Assembly (NCBI GenBank): GCA_021827245.1
Contig: JAKAWN010000116.1
Span: forward strand, 1-16,372
DNA: 16,372 nucleotides
DNA from: Acidobacteriota bacterium
GTDB lineage: Bacteria > Acidobacteriota > Terriglobia > UBA7540
Reading direction: 5' to 3'
Shown here: piece by piece, positions 7,337-15,126 of the stretch
Layout of the letters: every line of letters starts with the position of its first letter
Position numbering within the stretch: position 1 is the stretch's first letter
Position numbers and translations under genes: made by a program
Notes under the pieces: model-generated
The model's input: only the letters and a program-made list of their open reading frames with translations
Database searches by the model: none
What the model was told of the DNA's origin: nothing

Positions 7337-8298
7337 TGGGGCAACGGAGCGGCGCTATTCTACCGAGGCTCGACGGAGCGCCGGTCGAATACAGAATCAG
7401 CGGTGAGGACCCGCGAGCGGTCCTACTGGCCCAAACGCTGACCGAGTTGGGGATCGCCGATCCGCCCGACTGGGCGCACGCCGACCGCAGTCCATCAGGC
7501 TACATCCTGACAACACTCAAACGCTGGATAGCGTGTCATGATGGCGGCATCGTGCGGCAGCAGTTCACCCTTGATGCCGCCATCAGCAACACGCCGGACC
7601 CGTATACCAATGAAGGCGCCCGCCCCGAACTGCTGTATCTCATCGTGAGTCCGGATTCGGCTGGGTATGTCGTGATCGGTCCGACGCTTGAGTTGCTCGC
7701 GCCCGTCCATCCCCGGCTACCCGTCTCTTTCTATCATCTCTTCGTGGGTTCGGTGAGGCACTGGATGCGGGTCTACGATTACGACGATGCCCTGGCCCGG
7801 GTGGAAATGCTGCGGGATTGGGTCGAAGGAGAGGAAAACCCGGAACAGTATGAATTTCCCGATGTCGAGGGCTGCGTTCCGGCATATATGAAAGAGAAGC
7901 CGCTCGACGCGGAAACCGTGCGGAGGATTGCTGACGAGACCAGTGACGATACCCTTGGTCGGCTCTTAAACGCGGCGCTCGATTTAGAGAGGCTCTCGCA
8001 GAAGTTCCATCCTGCTGAGATTAGCGAGGAGACACGGGAGGCCTTTATAGATTCGAACCCGCCCTTGCCGGCGTTGCTCGTGAGCTTCAAACGCCATGAT
8101 GCCATCGCGTCTTGCTTTGATGATGAGAGCCAAACCATGATGGAGGCAGGTCCTGAACCGAATTTCATTGTGGAAATTAACCTTGGCGATCACGCGAATG
8201 TCCAGCAGGCGTTTGAGACTCTGGGCGTCCTCAGTGAGACGATGGCGGCAGCGAGCCGCCTGGCAGGAATGTGTCCTGGAAACAATGAGGAAGGTTGA
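7336..8298 (+). CDS. PRTRC system protein F
   Basis: This 320-aa protein sits where PRTRC F normally lies, after C and before B. I chose the ATG at 7336 because it overlaps the previous stop (TGATG) and places ILPRLDGAPVEYRISG near the N-terminus, as expected for F. In-frame ATGs at 7192 and 7231 would lengthen it and overlap the 76-aa gene extensively. The middle contains a WMRVYDYDDALARVEMLRDW segment and an acidic FPDVEGCVPAYM stretch. The C-terminal third is helical. No catalytic motif, signal or membrane segment is apparent. The function of PRTRC F is not known; its constant presence suggests a structural or adaptor role in the cassette. No strong ribosome site precedes it, so translation probably depends on re-initiation. 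Confidence 0.8.
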   Translation: MGQRSGAILPRLDGAPVEYRISGEDPRAVLLAQTLTELGIADPPDWAHADRSPSGYILTTLKRWIACHDGGIVRQQFTLDAAISNTPDPYTNEGARPELLYLIVSPDSAGYVVIGPTLELLAPVHPRLPVSFYHLFVGSVRHWMRVYDYDDALARVEMLRDWVEGEENPEQYEFPDVEGCVPAYMKEKPLDAETVRRIADETSDDTLGRLLNAALDLERLSQKFHPAEISEETREAFIDSNPPLPALLVSFKRHDAIASCFDDESQTMMEAGPEPNFIVEINLGDHANVQQAFETLGVLSETMAAASRLAGMCPGNNEEG

Positions 8299-8309
8299 GA
8301 GATCCAGAA

Positions 8310-9008
8310 ATGGAAGCACATGTCGAGATCTCCGAAAGCTGTAAGCTGCAACTTCGGCACGCCCTGTTGGTCTATGCGGATGAGCACGGCGCGTTCGCCA
8401 CGTTGCACGACGTTCTGCCGCAGGCCGAGGGCGCTCCGCTGCTCGCCCCGGCTCAGCCCCTGTCGCTGGCCTTCCTTCGGCGGCTCGCGGAGAGCCTGGG
8501 CTCCCGCGTCACTCCCGAAGTTCTGCCCGCAAATGTCCTGGCGCGAACGCCGGAGATGATCGTCTGGTGGATTCGTGCATCACGGCGAATCATGTTTTTC
8601 GGCGGGACAGACGAGGAGGCAAGAAAGCTCAATGGCCGCGTGTTTCCTCATCCGCCGCTGGTGTTCAAGGTGTGTCGCGGAGAGCTCTTCGTGCGGGCAC
8701 TCGGAGCAAACGCTCGCCCCGAAGCCGACACACGGCTCAAAACGGCGCCGTACTGGAACGTGGCAGGCGATAGCGGCCGCGTCTGTCTCGGAACGGCGCG
8801 TGCGCCGGACGATGCCTCGGCGAGGTCGATCCCATCTTGGGAAGCCGCCTTCCACAACAGTGAATACACGCACCCTTTGGGAGCCGTGCGGCTCACAACT
8901 CACCCGCGCGGGTTCGTCGGCCTGTGGAACAGTCTGCAGGGGAAGAAGAAGTTTCCTGTCGGTTACCTGACCGATGCCCGGCAAACCCTGCGAGAGTTCA
9001 TTGTTTAG
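8310..9008 (+). CDS. PRTRC system protein B, E2-like (Prok-E2_D type)
   Basis: The product is 232 aa from the ATG at 8310. An alternative TTG at 8295 overlaps the F stop (TTGA) and adds five residues. A GAGAG stretch about 7 nt before 8310 favours the ATG. Family-typical blocks are IVWWIRASRRIMFF (84-97), FPHPPLVFKV (112-121), APYWNVAGDSGRVCLGTARAP (146-166) and THPRGFVGLWNSLQGKKKFP (197-216). From family knowledge, PRTRC B corresponds to a divergent E2-like group of prokaryotic ubiquitin-type conjugation systems. Cys159 in GRVCLG, just after the conserved YWN, is the likely thioester cysteine by position. With the E1-like ThiF 12 nt downstream and the ubiquitin-like C upstream, the operon holds a plausible activation and transfer chain. 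Confidence 0.87.
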   Translation: MEAHVEISESCKLQLRHALLVYADEHGAFATLHDVLPQAEGAPLLAPAQPLSLAFLRRLAESLGSRVTPEVLPANVLARTPEMIVWWIRASRRIMFFGGTDEEARKLNGRVFPHPPLVFKVCRGELFVRALGANARPEADTRLKTAPYWNVAGDSGRVCLGTARAPDDASARSIPSWEAAFHNSEYTHPLGAVRLTTHPRGFVGLWNSLQGKKKFPVGYLTDARQTLREFIV

Positions 9009-9020
9009 GAGCGTTAAGCT

Positions 9021-9950
9021 ATGGAAACCCATAGAGTGCACGAAGAACTTCTGCGGCGGGAATTGCGCATCTTAGTTGTGGGCTGCGGCGGGACCGGAAG
9101 CGCTGTTGCTGGCGGTTTGCCGTATCTTCATCAGGCACTTGTCGCGTGGGGTCACCCTGGTGGATTGCAGGTAACGGTGATAGATGGCGATACGATTTCG
9201 GGCGTCAATTGTCTCCGCCAGCCGTTCGGGCCCAGCGAAATCGGGATGAGCAAGGCGATTGTCCTGGTGAACCGCATCAACCTGTTCTGGGGGCTCGACT
9301 GGCAAGCGATTCCGCAGGCGCTTACCGAACAGACGCTTGCGCCTGCATGCGCCGGTTACAGCGAGAGGCATTTACGGCCGGATATCGTTATCGGCTGCGT
9401 GGACACACGAGCCGCGCGGGCCGTGATCGCGAAGAGTGTTGCCGGTTCAAGCATCACCGGATACTGGCTGGATTTAGGCAACCACGCAACCGGCGGGCAG
9501 TTTGTGCTGGGCGAGCCTCAGAATGCGCGGAACAAACGCTCACGGTTGCGATTAAGAACCGCTGCCGAGATGTACGAAGAGGTGGTGAACCCGGATCTTG
9601 ACGGTGAAAAAGAACCCAGTTGCAGCGCAATCGAGGCGTTGGATAGACAGGAGCCGTTCGTTAATTCCTGTTTGGCCCAGCACGCATTGGCGCTGCTGGC
9701 GCGGCTGTTCCGCTACGGTCAAATTTCCCATCATGGTGGCTTTGTAGACGTGGCGGGTGCGCGCGGTGCTCCCTTGCCGGTCGAACCTTTGATCTGGCGC
9801 CGAGTCAGAAAACGAGGGAAAGCAAAACCAGAGAACGGTACTTCGGTGCTAGCGGGGAAGCGGGCTCCCGCAAGTCGGCGCGAAGGTCGTAATGCGCCCG
9901 TAACGCGCGACCTTCAGATAATGCCAAAATTAGCTCTGGGTGCGGCGTAA
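9021..9950 (+). CDS. PRTRC system ThiF-family (E1-like) adenylyltransferase
   Basis: An AGGAG (9007-9011) 9 nt upstream supports the ATG. The 309-aa protein opens with a Rossmann ATP-binding site (LVVGCGGTGS, 18-27). The acidic/Asn/Arg segment VIDGDTISGVNCLRQPFG (53-70) includes Asp57, Asn63 and Arg66, which contact ATP in E1 enzymes. VIGCVDTRAAR (123-133) follows, then the catalytic cysteine region EPSCSAIEAL (198-207) with Cys201. ThiF/E1 enzymes adenylate the C-terminal glycine of a beta-grasp protein and pass it to a cysteine, here plausibly PRTRC C as substrate. The homologous part ends near 258. The last 50 residues are Lys/Arg-rich and low in structure, and may be an added tail. The gene converges on the helicase gene with a 29-nt gap. 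Confidence 0.9.
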   Translation: METHRVHEELLRRELRILVVGCGGTGSAVAGGLPYLHQALVAWGHPGGLQVTVIDGDTISGVNCLRQPFGPSEIGMSKAIVLVNRINLFWGLDWQAIPQALTEQTLAPACAGYSERHLRPDIVIGCVDTRAARAVIAKSVAGSSITGYWLDLGNHATGGQFVLGEPQNARNKRSRLRLRTAAEMYEEVVNPDLDGEKEPSCSAIEALDRQEPFVNSCLAQHALALLARLFRYGQISHHGGFVDVAGARGAPLPVEPLIWRRVRKRGKAKPENGTSVLAGKRAPASRREGRNAPVTRDLQIMPKLALGAA

Positions 9951-9979
9951 TCCCGACGGAATTACCTGCATAGATCGCT

Positions 9980-11917
9980 TCAAAAGCCCAGCACTGTTCG
10001 CCAATCTCCGCCACTGATTGGCTGAGGCGCATCAGGGCCGAGCTCAGCCAGGAACGGGCTAGCCTGCAGAATGGCGTTAGGTCCCGATCTCGCGGCTACG
10101 GGCATCCCCATCTGCAATGCAGCGCCGTAAGAAATCCGGACCGCGCTGCTGAGCACCAGTGTCTCTGTGCTCCTGGTTAATCCAACGAAGAATAGACGAC
10201 GTTGTTCCTGCCTTTGCCGGTTCTGTTCTGCCAACGGGGCCTGAGAGTCGATGCTCGGGACAATCCCACTGACACAGCCAGCGATAACAACGAGCCGGGC
10301 CGTGAGGCCTTTGGATTTGTGTAGGCTCATGATGCGGACTGCATTCCCTTGGGTTCCCGGAAGCTCGGGCTGAGTAATGTCAGTTCTTAATTCGTTTAAT
10401 AGTTCCCGTGGTGTCTGCACGTTTGGAGCAATCAGTAAGGCAATTTGCCGAATGGCTTCTGTGTCGGGATTCCCGTCTGGAAAAAGGTAATCGATGAGTG
10501 CACCAATATCCATAGTCATCATCGCTGGTAGGCCCTGCTCAAGGAGTGTATGTCTGGCAACAAGTGCATTCGTGTACGGCAACTGTAGCGTCCCAATTGC
10601 CAGCGCCTGAAGCGCTGCCCGTGGCGATAGACCAGTCTGTTCGCAATGGTTTCGCAAACGGGCATATGGCAGTCGGCGGCAGTCTTGCTGCTCTGCGCCG
10701 AGCCAATAGCGAAGTGCTGGGCGGTCCTCCGGGTCTACGAGCAGTGTCAACAGAGAGAAGCCCTCCGCCGCGGCGCGTGTTTGAAGCGCGTCCTCAAAGT
10801 AAAAACTCCGCGCAGTCCATGTGTGCTGATTCTGCTCCGCAGGCGCGTTCAACACATCTCGAATGCTGTTACCGATCAGTCTTCGGTTCGCAAGAACCAG
10901 AACCTCGCCAGCCGAAATGCTAGTATTCAGGGCCAAGTACGATTCTATGTACGCCGCTAGGGTGTCAATCTCCTCTGCGATCGAATTGTGCTGGACGATG
11001 TAGACCTCACCTTCGCTGTTCTGGGGACAGGGATTTAGGGGTTTAGGAGCAAGCCGTTGGTTATGGCCAATCAATGAGTTTGCCATCTGCACAACACGCC
11101 GTGGGCACCTGCGGCACTCGACCAAAAGCTCATCGTGCGTGTTCGCGTGCGTTTGAGAGTAATGAACGATGCCTTCAGGATTTGCATACCTGAAGCCATA
11201 GATGGACTGGTCTTCGTCCCCTACCACAGTGACTGAAGCCTGCCTTGCTAACGCATCAATCAACGACTGATCGGCTTTGTTCAAATCCTGATATTCATCG
11301 ACAACGATGTGCTCGTACCATGGTATCTCTGGGTGGTTCGGGTTTTGCACGATGAAATCCAGTGCAATCGGTACCACCTCGCCGACAAGCATCGCGTGGT
11401 GAAAGAAGAGCCAATTGCGAAGCGCGTGATCGAAGGCTTGCTCTTGGGAATCTGTCGGCCAGCCTGGCACATGGTATTGCAATTTTGCCCAGTAGGCTTC
11501 GAACGCCTCAATAAGGCGGTTGACAACTCTCTTACCTCCAAACTGATCTTGCAAATCGCAGACAAGAGTATCGCGTTCGTAGTCCATTAGCGGCCGAGCG
11601 TGGCGATCGAGCGCTTGGAAAACAGCGGTTCTGCCCAATAGGCCGAAGCTCAGCGAATGTAACGTCTTGGCTGAAACGAGATTGGCACCCGGGACCCCTA
11701 ATGCTGCGAGCTTTTCGACTAAATCAGCGGCCGCCGTTCGGGTGAAACTAACTGCAAGAATTCGATTCGGCTGCACCCCCTCCTCGAGGAGGCGCGCGAC
11801 GCGACGCATCAACGCAAACGTCTTTCCAGTGCCCGGGCCGGCGACAACCCGTAGCGGAGAGCCGGGATAGGCGGCAATGTCCAAGGGCGTTCCGTGCAAG
11901 CCAGCGTTCCAAGGCAT
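9980..11917 (-). CDS. UvrD/PcrA-like superfamily 1 DNA helicase
   Basis: The protein is 645 aa, somewhat shorter than UvrD or PcrA (about 720). The SF1A motifs appear in order: Walker A GPGTGKT (27-33), motif Ia SFTRTAAADL (57-66), motif II VVDEYQDLN (205-213), motif III VGDEDQSIYGFRYA (232-245), motif V MSLHKSKGLT (530-539) and motif VI RRLFFVGLTRS (573-583). The glutamine of the Q-motif before Walker A is not evident; the region reads GLHGTPLDIAAYPGSPL. UvrD-type enzymes unwind DNA 3' to 5' in repair, rolling-circle replication or defence. No GajA-type nuclease is adjacent, so I do not call it GajB. It lies 98 nt downstream of the disrupted J-like gene on the same strand, probably the last gene of that unit, so the IS630 insertion could be polar on it. 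The start at 11917 is the only good one, and no clear ribosome site is seen. Confidence 0.9.
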   Translation of the reverse strand: MPWNAGLHGTPLDIAAYPGSPLRVVAGPGTGKTFALMRRVARLLEEGVQPNRILAVSFTRTAAADLVEKLAALGVPGANLVSAKTLHSLSFGLLGRTAVFQALDRHARPLMDYERDTLVCDLQDQFGGKRVVNRLIEAFEAYWAKLQYHVPGWPTDSQEQAFDHALRNWLFFHHAMLVGEVVPIALDFIVQNPNHPEIPWYEHIVVDEYQDLNKADQSLIDALARQASVTVVGDEDQSIYGFRYANPEGIVHYSQTHANTHDELLVECRRCPRRVVQMANSLIGHNQRLAPKPLNPCPQNSEGEVYIVQHNSIAEEIDTLAAYIESYLALNTSISAGEVLVLANRRLIGNSIRDVLNAPAEQNQHTWTARSFYFEDALQTRAAAEGFSLLTLLVDPEDRPALRYWLGAEQQDCRRLPYARLRNHCEQTGLSPRAALQALAIGTLQLPYTNALVARHTLLEQGLPAMMTMDIGALIDYLFPDGNPDTEAIRQIALLIAPNVQTPRELLNELRTDITQPELPGTQGNAVRIMSLHKSKGLTARLVVIAGCVSGIVPSIDSQAPLAEQNRQRQEQRRLFFVGLTRSTETLVLSSAVRISYGAALQMGMPVAARSGPNAILQASPFLAELGPDAPQPISGGDWRTVLGF

Positions 11918-12015
11918 GGTGAAGATAATGATACAGATGGTAGCTGGAATGCTACAGACATTTTGCCTAACGGCGTCAAACTGCCAATGGATGACTTCGC
12001 AGTTTAACTCTCGGC

Positions 12016-12693
12016 CTAAACGTAATCGACCGTACCACCGAGACGGGCGCGAAGATCCTTGACCCAGGCACGAGGGTTCCCACCGTGCACGATTCTGCCG
12101 AGAAAGCCAAGGCGCATCGCAACGTTCTCGCGATTCCGGCGGATGTCCTCCTTGCAGGCCCTGGTGTATAGGGCAAGAAAAGCTTCCATGCTGGCGGGCT
12201 TTGCGAAAAGGTACGTGGCATGGCCGAGTTGAGGTGTTTCAATTGCTACGCCGCCCGACGTATCGAAAATATATTCATCGCGGAAAAGAAATATCCGGCG
12301 GGCGCACTTCGCAAGTTGTTGGTAGAAGAACGGATCATAATCTGGCATCCAAGTAATCTGCGCAACATCGAAGTCGCCGGGCACGCCCAACTGCCCCAGA
12401 ATTTGGTCGAGTTCTTTTTTCTCCACCGGTTCGCGCTCGATCCTGGCCCGGATTCTTTCCAGAGCTTGCGAGTACTGCCCAAATCGGTGATAGGTTTTTT
12501 GAGCTGTCTCGATCTGCTCTTGCAGGTTGTTAGGCAGATTCACCTGCAGCCGGCTCGGTAGTACGGTTTCCCATTCAACCGCCTGCCACTCGCCTGACTT
12601 CAACCGAAACTTGCCGGTATGCACGAACGTCGCATCAATTTCCACCTTCGCGCCCAGCAGGTGTTTCCATTGATTCCAGGTTTGATCCCAGAC
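12016..12693 (-). pseudogene. C-terminal fragment of a J-domain-like gene disrupted by IS630
   Basis: The frame remains open upstream of the first available start (GTG at 12645) into the left end of the IS, giving coding-like sequence such as VWDQTWNQWKHLLGAK. If the IS and one TA copy are removed, codon GTC (12693-12691) directly follows codon CTA (13923-13921), and the frame joins the N-terminal fragment without a shift. This part contributes 225 residues. They include a charged helical stretch (ARIEREPVEKKELDQIL), an aromatic segment (TWMPDYDPFFYQQL) and a basic C-terminus. No known domain was recognised. Separate translation from 12645 is possible but would give an N-truncated product. 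Confidence 0.8.
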
Positions 12694-12724
12694 TAGATAA
12701 GCGTTCTGTAAGTAAGTAGACTAT
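12694..12724 (+). repeat. Target TA plus left terminal inverted repeat of IS630 element
   Basis: TA (12694-12695) is the target copy. GATAAGCGTTCTGTAAG and the following bases to 12724 pair with the right end at 22 of 29 positions. Confidence 0.8.
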
Positions 12725-13920
12725 TAGCCCTGTTTGTGTTTTAATCTGGCCATGCCCTTCACGAAGAGGCGCAGGGCCCTGGATTTTAGCGACGAAGAGT
12801 TGAAGAATCTGGAGGCGCTTCGCCGCTCGCGGACGGAAGAAAGGCGACGTGCGGTGCGGGCTGCCATTCTTCTGGATTCGCGGGCGGGAATGAGTGACCA
12901 AACTATCGCGCAAGCCCATCACGTCAATCGCAACACGGTGGTGCGCTGCATTAATAAGTGCTTGCGGTTTGGCGTGGAGGCGGCGCTGGGGGAGTTGCCG
13001 CGGGCCGGACGGCCCCGCCGACTGAGCGATGCTGGCATCACTTGGGTGCGAGACTGCGCCTGTCGGAAGCCGAAAGAGTTGGGTTACTCTTACGAACTGT
13101 GGACGTATCAACGCCTGATCGAGCATCTCCGGCGCCATTGTGGGGAGGCTGGATATCCCGAGTTGCATCGGCTGAGCCGCTCCAAGCTGCATACGATTCT
13201 GACGCAAGCCGAGATCCGTCCCCACAAGATTCGTTATTACGTGGAGCGGCGCGATCCGGATTTCGAGCGCAAAATGGCTGCCATCCTTCATGTTTACAAG
13301 GAAGTTGAGGTCACCAACGGAGAGCGGGTGAGCGGCCGGTTGCAGGAACTCCCGATGGTGACCTTGTCCTACGACGAAAAGCCCGGCATCCAAGCTCTGG
13401 CGCCCACGACGCCGGATCGTCCTCCGGTACCCGGCCAACACCCCCGCTTTCTCAGGGACTACGAATACAGGCGTTTGGGCACGGTGTCGTTGCTGGCCGG
13501 ATTGGACCTGCACACAGGACGGGTCACCGAGATGGTTTGCGAGAGGCATCAAAGCCGTGATTTTATTGCCTTCCTCCAGAAGCTCGACGTCACCTATGCG
13601 GCGGGCATCCCGATTCGGTTGCTGCTGGACAATCACTCGGCGCATATTTCACGGGAGACCCAAAGCTATTTGGCGACACGGCCTCAGCGTTTTGTCTTTG
13701 TCTTTACGCCGAAGCATGGATCATGGCTGAACCTGGTAGAAAATCTCTTCAGCAAAATGACGCGAAGCATGCTCCGGGGCATCCGCGTGGCCAGCAAACA
13801 GGAACTCATTGAACGCATCCATCTGTACTTTGAAGAGGTGAATGCTGACCCCGTCCTCTTTCGCTGGAAATACAGAATGGACGAAACAACCATTGGCTAG
13901 TTATTTAGAGAACGATCATC
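12696..13920 (+). mobile_element. IS630-family insertion sequence, 1225 bp, TA target duplication
   Basis: The element encodes one DDE transposase (382 aa) and is bounded by imperfect terminal inverted repeats. The outer 29 nt at 12696-12724 and 13920-13892 match at 22 positions, sharing CGTTCT, TAA, TAA and TAG blocks. It is flanked by TA at 12694-12695 and 13921-13922, the dinucleotide target of the IS630/Tc1-mariner superfamily. Excising the element plus one TA fuses the flanking reading frames exactly, which independently confirms both ends. The intact transposase and clean frame suggest a recent, probably still mobile insertion. Confidence 0.9.
12752..13900 (+). CDS. IS630-family DDE transposase
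   Basis: The protein is 382 aa from the ATG at 12752; a TTG at 12734 would add six residues. The N-terminal 120 residues form a helix-turn-helix DNA-binding region (AAILLDSRAGMSDQTIAQAH and NRNTVVRCINK), as in IS630 and Tc1/mariner enzymes. The catalytic DDE core reads MVTLSYDEKPGIQ (first Asp), RLLLDNHSAHIS (second Asp) and HGSWLNLVENLFSKM (Glu). These are the standard IS630 motifs, at the usual spacing for a full-length enzyme. The stop codon lies inside the right terminal repeat. No frameshift or internal stop is seen, so the enzyme appears functional. It catalyses cut-and-paste transposition into TA. Confidence 0.95.
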   Translation: MPFTKRRRALDFSDEELKNLEALRRSRTEERRRAVRAAILLDSRAGMSDQTIAQAHHVNRNTVVRCINKCLRFGVEAALGELPRAGRPRRLSDAGITWVRDCACRKPKELGYSYELWTYQRLIEHLRRHCGEAGYPELHRLSRSKLHTILTQAEIRPHKIRYYVERRDPDFERKMAAILHVYKEVEVTNGERVSGRLQELPMVTLSYDEKPGIQALAPTTPDRPPVPGQHPRFLRDYEYRRLGTVSLLAGLDLHTGRVTEMVCERHQSRDFIAFLQKLDVTYAAGIPIRLLLDNHSAHISRETQSYLATRPQRFVFVFTPKHGSWLNLVENLFSKMTRSMLRGIRVASKQELIERIHLYFEEVNADPVLFRWKYRMDETTIG

Positions 13921-13922
13921 TA
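13892..13922 (-). repeat. Right terminal inverted repeat of IS630 element plus target TA
   Basis: Positions 13920-13892, read on the minus strand, mirror 12696-12724 at 22 of 29 positions. The second TA target copy is at 13921-13922. The repeat contains the stop codons of both the transposase (plus) and the fused J-like fragment (minus). Confidence 0.8.
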
Positions 13923-14766
13923 GTGGCAGCGCCGCCTGATCGGCCATCAGCTCCAGCTTCCTGCGTGCGTCGTGGTAGATCGCATGGTTGCCGTAGAACT
14001 CGAATTTCCTGAGTGACGCGCGAAAGCGGCGACGACTGAGTTCAGGCAGGAAGGCCAGAATGCGGTTTGCAAAGAACGTCTTTCCGTCGCGTGACCGGTC
14101 GCCACTCACGAGAAGAGAGCCAAACCCGGAGTACGGGAACAGCGCCGATGATTCCGGATCTTGCAGCAAGGCATCGTAGCAGGCCCTCAGCTCGGGATGA
14201 GCAAGGATGTTGTATGCGCGTTCCAGTTCTCGGTGGGCGTTCAGCATTGCGCCGTGCGCTTGAAGCTCCATCTGGCGAATCCTGAACGAAAGCCGCAACT
14301 CCGCCGGGCCTGCGGCTGGCGGCATTCCCACGACCTCGTACAAGGGCCGTTGCATTCTCCAGTCGCGATGCCGGTCGGCCGCGTAGAAATGGTCGCGGAC
14401 GGCATGACAAGGAATGTGCACCGCGGTGATCCCCAGGCGGCTAGCTCGAACTTCCGCCATCACGAACGGTTCCTTCCGCTTATCTTCCTTCGGCTGGGTC
14501 ACATAGCCAGCCGGCGCCTGGTACAGTTCACGGAGGCGGCGAGAGCTGGCCGCCTTTCGGACATGAATCTCCGTTCCGGCAGTCTCTTCGCCGCCAAGCG
14601 GCGTTGCAATCTCATCCCCCACGCCAAGATAACGGCCCAGAACGCTGGACACAATAAGCGGCGCTCCTCGACTGAGTTGGCAGACAGCGCGATCTCCCTC
14701 CAGCGTAACGCGCACTACCGTACCGCCGTAAACGGTCTCAAGGGGCAATGGCGTGATGGTTGCCAC
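13897..14766 (-). pseudogene. N-terminal fragment of a J-domain-like protein, truncated by IS630
   Basis: The GTG start at 14766 is preceded by AAGGGG at a good distance. Residues 1-282 are native; the last seven (DDRSLNN) are encoded by the IS end. Residues 1-75 look beta-rich. Residues 141-201 resemble a J domain: PLYEVVGMPPAAGPAELRLS, then a helix, then ERAYNILAHPELRACYDALL. The HPD tripeptide needed to stimulate Hsp70 is replaced (QAHGAML), so it would be a J-like rather than a true DnaJ co-chaperone. Joined to the fragment at 12693-12016, the original protein was 507 aa. It lies 15 nt after a zinc-ribbon microprotein gene and upstream of the UvrD-like helicase. Loss of the C-terminal 225 residues probably inactivates it. 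Confidence 0.8.
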
Positions 14767-14781
14767 TGTGCGCCCCTTCTT

Positions 14782-14943
14782 TTATTCGCCGTTTTCTGCA
14801 AACGCCGGAGCCTTCGCCGCACCCTCTTCAAGCATGAGGGCCATCTCCTCGATTTCGCCGAGCCCGGCATCACCGCATCGCGGGCATACTGGCTGGGACT
14901 CGTTGCATTCGTCGAGCGGCCAACCACAATTGGAACATCTCAT
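14782..14943 (-). CDS. 53-aa double-CxxC zinc-ribbon microprotein
   Basis: ATG at 14943 is preceded by a perfect GGAGGT (14954-14949) with a 5-nt gap. The reading frame encodes MRCSNCGWPLDEC, then VCPRCGDAGLGEIEEMALML. The pairs Cys3/Cys6 and Cys20/Cys23 form a classic small zinc ribbon, followed by an acidic helix. The gene is the first of the minus-strand unit that continues 15 nt downstream with the J-like gene, then the helicase. Such small zinc ribbons bind nucleic acid or proteins. The exact role is unknown. The strong ribosome site and paired cysteines make it a real gene despite its size. Confidence 0.8.
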   Translation of the reverse strand: MRCSNCGWPLDECNESQPVCPRCGDAGLGEIEEMALMLEEGAAKAPAFAENGE

Positions 14944-14960
14944 TTAACACCTCCAATGCT

Positions 14961-14989
14961 TTGATAACACGGTTTCACCAAGCTGACAA
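14961..14989 (-). promoter_or_regulatory. Candidate sigma-70-like promoter for the zinc-ribbon/J-like/helicase unit
   Basis: On the minus strand TTGTCA (14989-14984, 5/6) is followed after exactly 17 nt by TATCAA (14966-14961, 4/6). The expected transcription start would fall close to the ribosome site at 14954-14949, giving a very short leader, so the true start could differ. Confidence 0.4.
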
Positions 14990-15126
14990 ATTTCCGGGCA
15001 AACACTCCTAAACGTAACGGGAATTTTTCCGCGCCACGCGATAACCCCTTCCTTTTCAGTCAGAAAAACGCATTAGCATGATGTGAGCAATAAACCGGTC
15101 CAACGCCATGAACTTGAGGTCTTGCA

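Noticed and set aside
9951..9979. Bidirectional terminator between ThiF and the helicase
   Set aside because: Only a 5-bp inverted repeat (GTAAT/ATTAC) with a 9-nt loop and no T tract.
9980..11917. GajB of a Gabija system
   Set aside because: No GajA-type ATPase-TOPRIM nuclease is adjacent, so a general UvrD-like call is safer.
12635..13645. 336-aa minus-strand frame opposite the transposase
   Set aside because: It lies wholly antisense to an intact DDE transposase with clear motifs. Its composition (Pro, Arg, His) and lack of a ribosome site mark it as a shadow.
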